From positions 1-9,045 of the forward strand of contig BNUF01000091.1 of assembly GCA_025997155.1 (NCBI GenBank): DNA of 9,045 nucleotides. Reading direction: 5' to 3'. The translations under genes and the position numbers were made by a program. The DNA is from Clostridia bacterium (GTDB taxonomy: Bacteria; Bacillota; Clostridia; Lachnospirales; WQUN01). Every line of letters begins with the position of its first letter. Position 1 is the stretch's first letter. Shown one piece after another: positions 1 to 6,709 of the stretch. The notes below the pieces were generated by a model that did no database searches, was not told where the DNA came from, and saw only the letters and a list, made by a program, of their open reading frames with translations.

Positions 1-2
1 AC

Positions 3-347
3 CACGAGAACGAAATCGCCCAGAGTGAGGCGGCAAACGGCGTTCCTTTCTCAAGATACTGGGCGCACGTCAAGCACGTAAACGTTGACAATGAGGTTAT
101 GTCAAAATCCAAGGGCAACTTCTTCACGGTTCGCGACGTTTCCGAAAAATATTCCTACGAGATTATACGGTTTTTTATACTCTCAAGCCATTACAGGAGT
201 TCCCTTAACTTCAGCGACGAACTTATGAAGTCGGCGCAAACGTCCTATAACCGTATAAAAACCTGCGCCAGAAATTTGGACAACCTTTCAAGGAACGCCG
301 AAACCGAGGAGAGTTTGCCGTATTCCTTAAAACTAAGGGTATCATAA
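3..347 (+). CDS. cysS: Cysteinyl-tRNA synthetase, middle/C-terminal fragment (5' partial, 3' disrupted)
   Basis: The frame is open from the window edge. It begins with [13 protein letters not shown], the conserved CysRS stretch whose His and Glu belong to the zinc site in this family. It continues to MSKSKGN at 99-119, the KMSKS-type ATP-binding loop of class I synthetases. The following residues ([24 protein letters not shown], given here as its start VRDVSEKY and end SSHYRS) match the helical region after that loop. Similarity runs to roughly AETEESLP near 300-320. The last residues before the stop at 345-347 are antisense to the opposing cysS piece, so the true C-terminus (about 120 residues) is missing. 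CysRS charges tRNA-Cys with cysteine in the cytoplasm. This piece has no start codon of its own in the window and cannot be a working enzyme. Family assignment is firm; whether the break is biological is doubtful. Confidence 0.85.
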   Translation, partial: HENEIAQSEAANGVPFSRYWAHVKHVNVDNEVMSKSKGNFFTVRDVSEKYSYEIIRFFILSSHYRSSLNFSDELMKSAQTSYNRIKTCARNLDNLSRNAETEESLPYSLKLRVS

Positions 348-763
348 AAAACAGTACCGTCATTTTCATAAGCGTTCCCTTTGTCAATCAAAGTCTGTAT
401 CATATCGATGATTTCGGGGATTTCACGGGTGACACGCGGAGTATGCGTCGGCGGGAGGATATTAATACCCGCCATATCCGTCTCGACTTCCCCGACATAC
501 CTGTCGGCGATTTCCTCCGCCGAAACACCCTCGGCGTTCGCTTTTTGTATAATCTTGTCGTCAATGTCGGTGTAGTTCTGCACATACACCACCTCTTGCC
601 CCTTGTGCAAAAGATACCGTCTGAACGCGTCAAAAACAATCATAGCGCGGGCGTTGCCTATGTGGATAAAGTTATACACCGTCGGCCCGCAAACATATAT
701 CTTTGTCGGGTTGCCAAACGTAAATTCTTCTTTTTTCGCGGAAAGAGTGTTATAGAGTATCAT
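245..763 (-). CDS. cysS: Cysteinyl-tRNA synthetase, N-terminal fragment (3' disrupted)
   Basis: The protein starts [14 protein letters not shown] and shows the CysRS N-terminal Rossmann fold: [16 protein letters not shown], with zinc-ligand Cys25 and the class I HIGH-type motif HIGN at 34-37, then [12 protein letters not shown] at about 61-72. Family similarity ends at YGKLS, residue 152 (near base 308). The last 20 or so residues are simply the reverse complement of the opposing cysS piece, so the tail is spurious. A normal CysRS has about 460-470 residues, so two thirds are missing. The ATG at 763 lies inside the end of the upstream hydrogenase-like gene. An AAGGA site at 772-776 (minus strand) sits 8 bases before it, so this end is a natural gene start, probably translationally coupled. 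The fragment cannot aminoacylate alone because the KMSKS loop is absent. Confidence 0.9.
   Translation of the reverse strand: MILYNTLSAKKEEFTFGNPTKIYVCGPTVYNFIHIGNARAMIVFDAFRRYLLHKGQEVVYVQNYTDIDDKIIQKANAEGVSAEEIADRYVGEVETDMAGINILPPTHTPRVTREIPEIIDMIQTLIDKGNAYENDGTVFYDTLSFKEYGKLSSVSAFLERLSKFLAQVFIRL
300..330. other. Fold-back junction inside cysS (inversion or chimera breakpoint)
   Basis: Reading the minus strand leftwards, CysRS homology runs in frame to about base 308 and then turns into the antisense of CysRS. Reading the plus strand rightwards, CysRS homology runs to about 310-326 and then turns into the antisense of the N-terminal piece. The two pieces therefore meet head-on, skipping roughly residues 153-345 on the N-terminal side. 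A 6-base inverted repeat, AAGGAA (290-295) and TTCCTT (323-328), brackets the junction and may or may not be involved. Confidence 0.8.
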
Positions 764-3101
764 AATCTACGTCCTTATCGTCGATATAAAGCGACACGCG
801 GTTGCGTCCGCTCTTTTTGGCGGTATACAGCGCGTCGTCGGAGAATTTGAGCGACGCCTCATAAGGCTGGGAGAAGTCTACGAGAGCGATACCTATGCTG
901 ATTGTAATCGGAATATTCGCGTCTCCGTATACAAACGGCGTTCTCTCGATTGTCGAGCGTATCCGTTCGGCAAGCAGCAACCCTTTTTCAAGCGTGGTTT
1001 CGGGGAGCATAAGCACAAATTCCTCCCCGCCGTAACGCGCAAACAAATCGTAGGAACGCAGGGTGCTCTTGACAGTCGAGACCAGCGTCACCAAAACCAT
1101 ATCCCCCGCCTCGTGCCCGTAGGTATCGTTCACCCGCTTGAAGAAATCCAAGTCCATCATAAGCATACAAGCGTTGCCGCTCGTGCGTTTCGTCTTTTCA
1201 AAGGCGTTGTGAGATTCCTCCATAAAGTAGCGTCTGTTGTACGCGCCTGTGAGAGGGTCTTTGTACGCGTTTTCCTCAAGCTGGCGTTTTATGATTGTGG
1301 AGAACAGGAGCAGCCCGCTTGAGGCAATCGGGTACGTGTCCTTCTCCCCGTAGTTCATCGGGCGAGTCGAGGCGAACGCCAAAAACCCGCAGAACTTCTC
1401 CTTGATAATAAGGGGAATCGCCAAAAACGAGCGTATTTTCCCGAAGAAATCGGGATTTTTCACCACGACTTGACTCATGGACTCGTCGCCGTAACCGCCG
1501 TATTTGTTATATAGTATATATTCCCTTTTAGCGAGTCTGTTAATCCAGTCGTCAGGGAAAAGTTTCTCGTCGGGCAAAAATTCTTCGGAAGTTCGCTCGG
1601 GCGACTGGAACAAAAATTGTCTGTACGCGGTGTATCCCGTAAGGTTCTCGTTTTCGCGGGTACCCCAGACGGACACCGCGTCGACGTTATACGTCCGCGA
1701 CAACAACGCCAGAGAATCCAGTATTATTTTTTCGAAATTGTCGTTTGTCACGGAGCAAAGCATTTCGCCCAGATTGTATATAAGGTCCATATAGGCGGAG
1801 TTTTTCGCGTGTTCGGAAATCGCCTCGTCGCGGATTTTGTACACGCAGTTTTCGGGGATATTGTACCCCGACGCGACGCGCCGCGCCATTTCGCGGCAGG
1901 TTTTCGCCCCGCACGCCCCGCAGTTTATGTTGCGTTTCTTGAACGCAGTTTTGCCCAAAAGTTTGAGTGCGTCCTGAATCGCCGCCTCGGGGACGGGTTC
2001 AGGCTGCTGTTCGGTGTTTTGAAAATCATAGGTAAAATCGTCCAGCGAAAGAGACGCGTCAAATTTCGCGCAAACGGCGTTGTGATAGTCAAGCCCGTAT
2101 TCGATAGCGTTTTTCCATAAATCGTTATCATATTTTACCATTTCGTAGCGGCTGATGTTTAACGCGTTGCCGTGTCCGCCGAAACAACGATTCTTGCAGT
2201 TCATTATATCCAAAATGTCGGGGCGGTTTTCGGGTTTCACGTTCACATATTCGTTTATCACGTCGTACACGGAGTTACCCTGCGCGCTGTATACGTTTTT
2301 TTCTCTCCCGAGGAAGTGACTTAAGCATCTGTTCGTTCCGTTCGCCGTAAAGACAAGAGACGAAATCGTCGAATCAGGTCTGTTCGGCACGTCAAAAACA
2401 TGCTCCAAAACCGCCGTTTCCCTAGGAAGTATTATATTTTCGCGTTTTATATAATCGCGCAGCTTTGCATATGTAAGGTTGTAATCGATTGCGCCCTGCA
2501 ATCCGCTGAACTCATAATCTCTTGATATACACGAGGAAATGGAGGCTATTTTCCCCGAAACCCCCTTGTGTTTGCGTAAATAGGTCGAAAGAGCCATTGC
2601 GGGGCTTTGAACGGGCGAGAAATGTTTAAGAAGTTCGGGCTGAAACTCTTCGCAGTAATTCACAATGCACGGGCAGGAGGACAAAATCATTTTTTGAAAA
2701 TCGGGTTTCTGGAAAAGCCGCAAATGCGCCCAGAGAAAAATGTCCGCGCCGTCCGCCGCGTCATAGATTCCGCGTATGCCGAGCTCTTTGAACCACGCAA
2801 GGAGGTTCCCCCGCGTGTGCGGCGAATTAAGATACAGGCTCGGCGATACGATAAGAGAGATTTCCTCGCCCGACGCCAGCGCGTCAAAAAAAGGCGCGGA
2901 ATCGTCTTCATATGTACGCGCTCCGTGCAGACAAGACGTGACGCAGTTACCGCACGCAATACACTTGCTTTGGTCAACCACTACCTTGATTTCGCCGAAT
3001 TCGTCGACACGCGCCAAATTCGCCCCCTCAATCGGGCAGTGCCGCACACAAAGGTTGCAGCCGACGCATTTTTGTTCGTTGCCGTTTACTAAATTTTGCA
3101 T
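750..3101 (-). CDS. [FeFe]-hydrogenase-like sensor fused to a GAF-GGDEF diguanylate cyclase
   Basis: This 783-residue soluble protein has no membrane segment. Domains in order: two [4Fe-4S] ferredoxin motifs (Cys12/15/18/22 and Cys47/50/53/57); an [FeFe]-hydrogenase large-subunit-like domain (about 80-345); a four-cysteine Fe-S domain of the RnfB/PF04060 kind (Cys394, 397, 402, 419); a GAF-like region (about 440-605); and a GGDEF domain (about 612-775). The H-cluster loops read SSCP (Cys143), SSCISRDYE (Cys191) and IMNCKNRC (Cys302, Cys306), so all four cluster cysteines are kept. Ser142 replaces the proton-relay cysteine and Arg194 replaces the usual lysine of loop 2, which points to a sensor rather than a fast catalyst. 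The cyclase looks active: GGEEF at 691-695, metal site around Asp650, and an RxxD inhibitory site (Arg682-Asp685) five residues before GGEEF. Inferred role: H2 or redox state sets c-di-GMP synthesis. No hydrogenase maturation genes are nearby. The stop lies 14 bases inside cysS. Confidence 0.88.
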   Translation of the reverse strand: MQNLVNGNEQKCVGCNLCVRHCPIEGANLARVDEFGEIKVVVDQSKCIACGNCVTSCLHGARTYEDDSAPFFDALASGEEISLIVSPSLYLNSPHTRGNLLAWFKELGIRGIYDAADGADIFLWAHLRLFQKPDFQKMILSSCPCIVNYCEEFQPELLKHFSPVQSPAMALSTYLRKHKGVSGKIASISSCISRDYEFSGLQGAIDYNLTYAKLRDYIKRENIILPRETAVLEHVFDVPNRPDSTISSLVFTANGTNRCLSHFLGREKNVYSAQGNSVYDVINEYVNVKPENRPDILDIMNCKNRCFGGHGNALNISRYEMVKYDNDLWKNAIEYGLDYHNAVCAKFDASLSLDDFTYDFQNTEQQPEPVPEAAIQDALKLLGKTAFKKRNINCGACGAKTCREMARRVASGYNIPENCVYKIRDEAISEHAKNSAYMDLIYNLGEMLCSVTNDNFEKIILDSLALLSRTYNVDAVSVWGTRENENLTGYTAYRQFLFQSPERTSEEFLPDEKLFPDDWINRLAKREYILYNKYGGYGDESMSQVVVKNPDFFGKIRSFLAIPLIIKEKFCGFLAFASTRPMNYGEKDTYPIASSGLLLFSTIIKRQLEENAYKDPLTGAYNRRYFMEESHNAFEKTKRTSGNACMLMMDLDFFKRVNDTYGHEAGDMVLVTLVSTVKSTLRSYDLFARYGGEEFVLMLPETTLEKGLLLAERIRSTIERTPFVYGDANIPITISIGIALVDFSQPYEASLKFSDDALYTAKKSGRNRVSLYIDDKDVDYDTL
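772..776 (-). promoter_or_regulatory. Ribosome binding site for cysS inside the upstream gene
   Basis: AAGGA on the minus strand lies 8 bases before the cysS ATG and within the last codons of the hydrogenase-like/cyclase gene. With the 14-base gene overlap it supports translational coupling and confirms the cysS start. Confidence 0.6.
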
Positions 3102-3150
3102 AGCGGTAGCTCACTTCTTTTCTCATATTGAAGTTATAATTCTCCCGTAC

Positions 3151-3179
3151 ATATTATCATAAAATAAATTATTTTGCAA
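3151..3179 (-). promoter_or_regulatory. Candidate sigma-70-type promoter of the hydrogenase-like/cyclase gene
   Basis: On the minus strand, TTGCAA (3179-3174) and TAATAT (3156-3151) are separated by exactly 17 bases. Each hexamer matches the consensus at 4 of 6 positions. The region is AT-rich and lies in the 148-base gap between divergent genes. It would give a leader of about 40 bases. A weak AGAAGTGAG-like ribosome site falls about 8 bases before the ATG at 3101. This is pattern matching only. Confidence 0.35.
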
Positions 3180-3237
3180 TCGTTTTTTATAACACATATT
3201 ACTCCGATTTTTAATATACTGAGGTAGAATATTTTTT

Positions 3238-3245
3238 AAGAGGTG
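3238..3245 (+). promoter_or_regulatory. Ribosome binding site of asnB
   Basis: AAGAGGTG lies 4 bases before the ATG at 3250. It fixes that start over the out-of-frame ATG-like codons nearby, and the resulting protein begins Met-Cys-Gly-Ile as this family requires. A TATACT at 3215-3220 could be the -10 box, but no convincing -35 box accompanies it. Confidence 0.55.
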
Positions 3246-3249
3246 TTCT

Positions 3250-5088
3250 ATGTGCGGAATTGCTGGATTTTGTTCTCACGAGGAGGATTTTTTACACAAT
3301 CACAAGGAAAATCTGTATGTTTTAAGAAATATGAGCGGGACGCTGCACAGACGCGGACCGGACGAAAACGGAACGTTTTTGGCGAAACACTGCGCCCTCG
3401 GGCATACAAGACTGTCAATTATTGACATTTCGTCGGGCAAACAGCCGATGACGCGCCAAATATGCGGGAAAACCTTTGTGATTATATATAACGGAGAAAT
3501 TTATAATATGCTTGATTTGAGAGAGGAACTGATTTCCGCAGGAGCTTCCTTTGAAACAAACAGCGACACGGAGGTAATATTAAACGGGTTCTTACAGTAC
3601 GGCGCGGACATTGTAAACAAGTTAAACGGAATTTTCGCCTTCGCGGTTTGGGACAGCGAAAATCTGTATCTTTTCCGCGACAGATTAGGCATAAAACCTT
3701 TGTTCTATACGATACAAGGCAAACGTATACTCTTCGCGTCAGAAATCAAGGCGCTTCTAAAACACCCGAACGTAGCTCCGAAAATCGACAGCGGCGGCTT
3801 GTGCGAAATCTTCGGGATATCCCCCGCAAGAACGGACGGAAACGGCGTGTTTAAGGATATCCACGAGATTAAGGCGGGACACTTCGGCGTATACGGACAA
3901 AACGGCTTATCCCTCACAAAATACTGGGACGCGCAAACGCGGGAACACACCGACACATACGAACAAACTATCGAGAAAACAAGGTTTTTGGTGACGGACG
4001 CGATAAAACGGCAAATGATTTCGGACGTTCCGATTTGCTCCTTCCTTTCGGGCGGCGTCGACTCAAGCATCGTCACGGCGGTTTGCGCGAACGAACTCGC
4101 GAAACAAGGCAAGCGCGTCAGCACCTTTTCCTTCGATTTCGAGGGCAACGACGTTTTCTTCAAGGCGAGCGGCTTCCAGCCCGACCAAGACGCGGCGTGG
4201 GCGGACAAAATGGCGGAATACGCGAACAGCGACCACACCCGCCTTGTCTGCAAAACGGAGGATATGTACGACGCGCTTTACACCTCTGTGAAAGCGAAAG
4301 ATTTACCAGGTATGGCGGACGTCGATTCCTCCCTCCTCCACTTCTGCAAACAGGTCAAGAAACACAACAAAGTCGTCCTGACAGGCGAGTGTGCCGACGA
4401 AATTTTCGGGGGCTACCCGTGGTTTCACAGCAAAAAGGCGTTTGAGACAAACGCCTTTCCGTGGAGTGCGGATATGGGCATAAGGAAAAAGCTCCTTTCC
4501 GCCGACTTGCTGAAAAAAATCAACTTAGACGAATACGCGAGGACGCGCTACGACGAGCTGGTGAACGCCGTCCCCGCTATTTCGGGCGAACCGTGGGAAG
4601 AAACGCGCCGCCGCCAGATTTCCTACCTGAATATAAAGCAATTTATGCGGACTCTTACGGACAGACTGGACAGAGCGAGTATGTATAACGGGCTTGAGGC
4701 GAGAGTTCCCTTTGCCGACCACCGAATCGTCGAATATGTATATAACGTGCCGTGGGATATCAAATGCCGTGGCAAAGAGGTTAAGCACCTTCTAAGACAC
4801 AGCGCGGCGGGGCTTTTGCCCGACGAGATTTTGTTTCGGAAAAAAAGCCCGTATCCGAAAAGTTACAACCCAGAGTATGAAAAATTGCTACGAATCGGCG
4901 TAGGCGAACTGGATAAGAATCACCCGATTAACGCCCTTGTCGATACGCAAAAATTGCGCGAATTCGCCGAAGCTCCGCGGGACGGCGACGCGCCGTGGTT
5001 CGGGCAGTTGATGGGGGCGGCGCAAATGACGGCGTATATTCTTCAGGTAGCTTTTTGGCTTAAGGAGTACAAGGTGGAGATAGTCTAA
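3250..5088 (+). CDS. asnB: Asparagine synthetase, glutamine-hydrolysing
   Basis: This 612-residue cytosolic enzyme makes asparagine from aspartate, ATP and glutamine. The N-terminal class II glutaminase domain (about 2-200) begins MCGIAGFC, so Cys2 becomes the N-terminal nucleophile after Met removal. It carries RLSIID (54-59), NGEIYN (81-86), SDTEV (105-109), GIFAFA (127-132) and RDRLGIKPL (143-151). The synthetase domain holds the pyrophosphate loop SGGVDSS (267-273), TGECADEIFGGY (378-389) and RASMYNGLEARVPF (475-488, with neighbouring residues). All expected catalytic motifs are present and the length is normal, so the gene should be functional. The stretch around 296-335 (FDFEGNDVFFKASGFQP) matches the AsnB subfamily that I recall from clostridia. 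It is transcribed away from the hydrogenase-like gene and overlaps the convergent BofC-domain gene by 4 bases. A role in an amidotransferase pathway other than asparagine synthesis is possible but less likely. Confidence 0.93.
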   Translation: MCGIAGFCSHEEDFLHNHKENLYVLRNMSGTLHRRGPDENGTFLAKHCALGHTRLSIIDISSGKQPMTRQICGKTFVIIYNGEIYNMLDLREELISAGASFETNSDTEVILNGFLQYGADIVNKLNGIFAFAVWDSENLYLFRDRLGIKPLFYTIQGKRILFASEIKALLKHPNVAPKIDSGGLCEIFGISPARTDGNGVFKDIHEIKAGHFGVYGQNGLSLTKYWDAQTREHTDTYEQTIEKTRFLVTDAIKRQMISDVPICSFLSGGVDSSIVTAVCANELAKQGKRVSTFSFDFEGNDVFFKASGFQPDQDAAWADKMAEYANSDHTRLVCKTEDMYDALYTSVKAKDLPGMADVDSSLLHFCKQVKKHNKVVLTGECADEIFGGYPWFHSKKAFETNAFPWSADMGIRKKLLSADLLKKINLDEYARTRYDELVNAVPAISGEPWEETRRRQISYLNIKQFMRTLTDRLDRASMYNGLEARVPFADHRIVEYVYNVPWDIKCRGKEVKHLLRHSAAGLLPDEILFRKKSPYPKSYNPEYEKLLRIGVGELDKNHPINALVDTQKLREFAEAPRDGDAPWFGQLMGAAQMTAYILQVAFWLKEYKVEIV

Positions 5089-5672
5089 CTTCCGTAATCC
5101 TGCAAAATTTCCGCAAGTTCTTTTTCGCCTTTGATGCGTATTCCGCGTCCGAGGCGTATTTGCTCGTCGGAGGTGAGGGACGCGACGGGGATATCCGTGA
5201 CTTCCATAACGTTGTCCTGCTTTTGCGCGTCGTCATAGAAAACCGCGATATAGCCGTCTTTCACGCCGACAATGTATTTTTCCGACGCTTCGTCCACCGT
5301 CCGCGAAAGGACAAGGCTTGTCGCCGAAAAATCGGAGATTTTCCAGTTTTCGTAAATTTTCGCTATCTGTTCGCGTCCGAGTCCCGCCAAAAAATAGGGC
5401 AGTTTTTCTGTGGTTTCGATAGTCTTGTCGTCGCTGTTATATTTATACTTGTAGGTTATTTTAGCGCTCTCCGAAAGAACAATCGGAGGGAGGGACGCGC
5501 CGAAAACCTCCTCCGTTTCCTCCGGTTTTTCCTCGCTTTCCTTCAAGGTTATCTCGGTTTTTTTAAGCTCTTCCCCCGCGTTTTTTTCGCGTACATAACT
5601 TGCCCCTCCGTACATAGCCGCAAGAGACACCGCGAACAATCCCGCTATCGCCAGCGCAACGAATTTTTTCAT
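5085..5672 (-). CDS. Membrane-anchored protein with BofC C-terminal-like domain
   Basis: From the ATG at 5672 the protein has 195 residues. It begins MKKFVALAIAGLF, a single hydrophobic segment (about residues 4-24) that is either an uncleaved anchor or a signal peptide. A charged Lys/Glu-rich linker follows (about 30-58), then a folded outer domain. The region from about 91 to 195 (LAGLGREQIAKIYENW, then VKDGYIAVFYDD, IPVASLTSDEQIRLGRGI and a final EILQDYGS) resembles the BofC C-terminal domain. In Bacillus subtilis BofC controls SpoIVB signalling in the forespore. Proteins with only this C-terminal domain are common in Clostridia and have no settled function. An in-frame TTG at 5699 would add nine residues but overlaps the TTGACA box of the cbiM promoter. 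The ATG at 5672 is preceded by GGTGAT and gives a clean signal sequence, so I prefer it. The domain call comes from motif recall. Confidence 0.7.
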   Translation of the reverse strand: MKKFVALAIAGLFAVSLAAMYGGASYVREKNAGEELKKTEITLKESEEKPEETEEVFGASLPPIVLSESAKITYKYKYNSDDKTIETTEKLPYFLAGLGREQIAKIYENWKISDFSATSLVLSRTVDEASEKYIVGVKDGYIAVFYDDAQKQDNVMEVTDIPVASLTSDEQIRLGRGIRIKGEKELAEILQDYGS

Positions 5673-5692
5673 AATCATCACCACAATAAGTA

Positions 5693-5722
5693 TTGACAAA
5701 TATTAGGCTTGTATACTATAAT
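5693..5722 (+). promoter_or_regulatory. Consensus sigma-70-type promoter of the cbiMQO operon
   Basis: TTGACA (5693-5698) and TATAAT (5717-5722) are both perfect consensus hexamers, separated by 18 bases. Transcription would start near 5729-5730, giving a leader of about 70 bases before cbiM. It is the strongest promoter visible in the window and lies in the gap between the divergent BofC-domain gene and cbiM. Confidence 0.75.
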
Positions 5723-5732
5723 TGTGATAACA

Positions 5733-5790
5733 TTTCTAACGCGGTCACGAAGACTGCACAAATATCTTTATGACTTTTTCGCGTTGGAGG
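5733..5790 (+). promoter_or_regulatory. Leader hairpin that can sequester the cbiM ribosome site
   Basis: Bases 5733-5743 can pair with 5780-5790 in an unbroken 11-pair helix (seven Watson-Crick plus A-U closures and three G-U pairs at the outer part, counted together). The 3' strand includes the GGAGG ribosome site. Inside, GTCA (5744-5747) pairs with TGAC (5771-5774) across a five-T bulge, and AAGA (5750-5753) pairs with TCTT (5765-5768), leaving an 11-base loop. The fold would block translation of cbiM. It does not resemble the cobalamin riboswitch core or the four-helix NiCo riboswitch that I know. Function as a metal, metabolite or temperature switch is inference; the pairing is visible directly. 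Confidence 0.45.
5786..5790 (+). promoter_or_regulatory. Ribosome binding site of cbiM
   Basis: GGAGG lies 7 bases before the ATG at 5798, a near-ideal placement. That start gives an N-terminal Met-His-Met, and His2 is needed for metal binding in CbiM/NikM. A second ATG two codons later would lose His2. Confidence 0.8.
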
Positions 5791-5797
5791 GTTTTTT

Positions 5798-6709
5798 ATG
5801 CATATGTCGGACGCTCTTATTTCTCCCGCCGTTGCGGGTACAATGTACGCCGTGTCGGCGGTCAATCTACATATAGCTTCGCGCCGAAAATTTGACGACA
5901 AGACGATACCCCTTATGGGCGTTATGGGTGCGTTTATTTTCGCGGGGCAAATGGTAAATTTCACCATTCCCGCCACGGGTTCAAGCGGGCATATCGGCGG
6001 GGGCATACTCCTTTCCGCGCTGCTGGGTCCCTACGCGGCGCTCCTCACGATTACCGCCGTTTTGGTAATTCAGTGCCTCCTGTTCGCGGACGGCGGTATT
6101 TTGGCACTCGGGTGCAATATCTTCAATATGGGCGTGATGTCGTGTTTTGTCGCGTATCCGCTGATTTTCAGGAATATTATCAAAGGCGGGGTCACAAAAA
6201 AACGGCTTTACGCCGCGTCGGTTCTTTCGGTCGTCGTCGGGTTGCAGCTCGGGGCGTTCGGCGTCGTGCTTGAGACTGTCTCGTCCGGCGTGACGGCGTT
6301 GCCATTCGGGGCGTTCGCGGCGCTTATCCAGCCGATTCACCTTGCGATAGGACTCGTGGAGGGGCTTGTCACGGCGGCGGCACTTGGGTTCATACACGAC
6401 TGCAACCCGTCTCTTATCTACGCAAGCCAAAAACCGAGGGAATTCCGCAAAAAAACTCTGGGAGTGATACTCGGGGCGGCGTTGTTAGTCGGCGCGGTTC
6501 TCTCAAGGTTCGCGTCACAGAATCCCGACGGCTTGGAATGGGCGCTTGACAAAATCAAGCTCGGCGCAGAAATGCCGAATTATCAGCCGCAACTCGCCGA
6601 TTACGGCAGTGTTACGGGAGTTTTGGGCATCGCCGTCACCCTGCTTTTGATAATCCTTGTCGGGTTTATTTCCAAACTTTTTTATAAAAAATACAACAAC
6701 AAAGTATGA
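5798..6709 (+). CDS. cbiM: ECF-type cobalt/nickel transporter, substrate-binding membrane subunit CbiM with C-terminal PDGLE domain
   Basis: This 303-residue integral membrane protein captures Co2+ or Ni2+ and works with CbiQ and CbiO. It begins MHMSDALISP. In characterised CbiM/NikM the N-terminal amine, His2 and a further His bind the metal, and here His2 and His65 (GSSGHIGGG, 61-69) are present. Several hydrophobic segments fill residues 10-200, with the conserved FADGGILALGCNIFNMG at about 95-111. The C-terminal part has a membrane segment, then NPDGLEWA at about 241-248, and a final membrane segment near 270-292. This matches a CbiN/PDGLE-type domain fused to the S component, which explains the lack of a separate cbiN. 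The sequence does not decide between cobalt and nickel. Transcription is probably from the consensus promoter at 5693-5722, with translation perhaps gated by the leader hairpin. The stop overlaps cbiQ by 4 bases (ATGA). Confidence 0.9.
   Translation: MHMSDALISPAVAGTMYAVSAVNLHIASRRKFDDKTIPLMGVMGAFIFAGQMVNFTIPATGSSGHIGGGILLSALLGPYAALLTITAVLVIQCLLFADGGILALGCNIFNMGVMSCFVAYPLIFRNIIKGGVTKKRLYAASVLSVVVGLQLGAFGVVLETVSSGVTALPFGAFAALIQPIHLAIGLVEGLVTAAALGFIHDCNPSLIYASQKPREFRKKTLGVILGAALLVGAVLSRFASQNPDGLEWALDKIKLGAEMPNYQPQLADYGSVTGVLGIAVTLLLIILVGFISKLFYKKYNNKV

Noticed and set aside
440..850. Plus-strand open frame of 135 residues across cysS and the cyclase end
   Set aside because: It spans two real minus-strand genes, has shadow composition and shows no motifs.
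1617..2120. Long plus-strand open frames opposite the hydrogenase-like/cyclase gene (here and at 2607-3092)
   Set aside because: Arg/Val/Phe-rich shadow composition and no motifs, whereas the opposite strand encodes clear Fe-S, GAF and GGDEF motifs throughout.
3705..4253. 182-residue minus-strand open frame inside asnB
   Set aside because: It is antisense to the conserved glutaminase and synthetase motifs of asnB and has no ribosome site or family features.
5160..5696. 178-residue plus-strand open frame opposite the BofC-domain gene
   Set aside because: It is rich in Arg, Phe and His, has no recognisable motif, and is the antisense shadow of a gene with a signal segment and a family-like domain.
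5724..5797. Cobalamin or NiCo riboswitch before cbiM
   Set aside because: The leader is only about 70 bases. I could not find the B12-box core or four-helix junction, so only an unclassified hairpin is reported.
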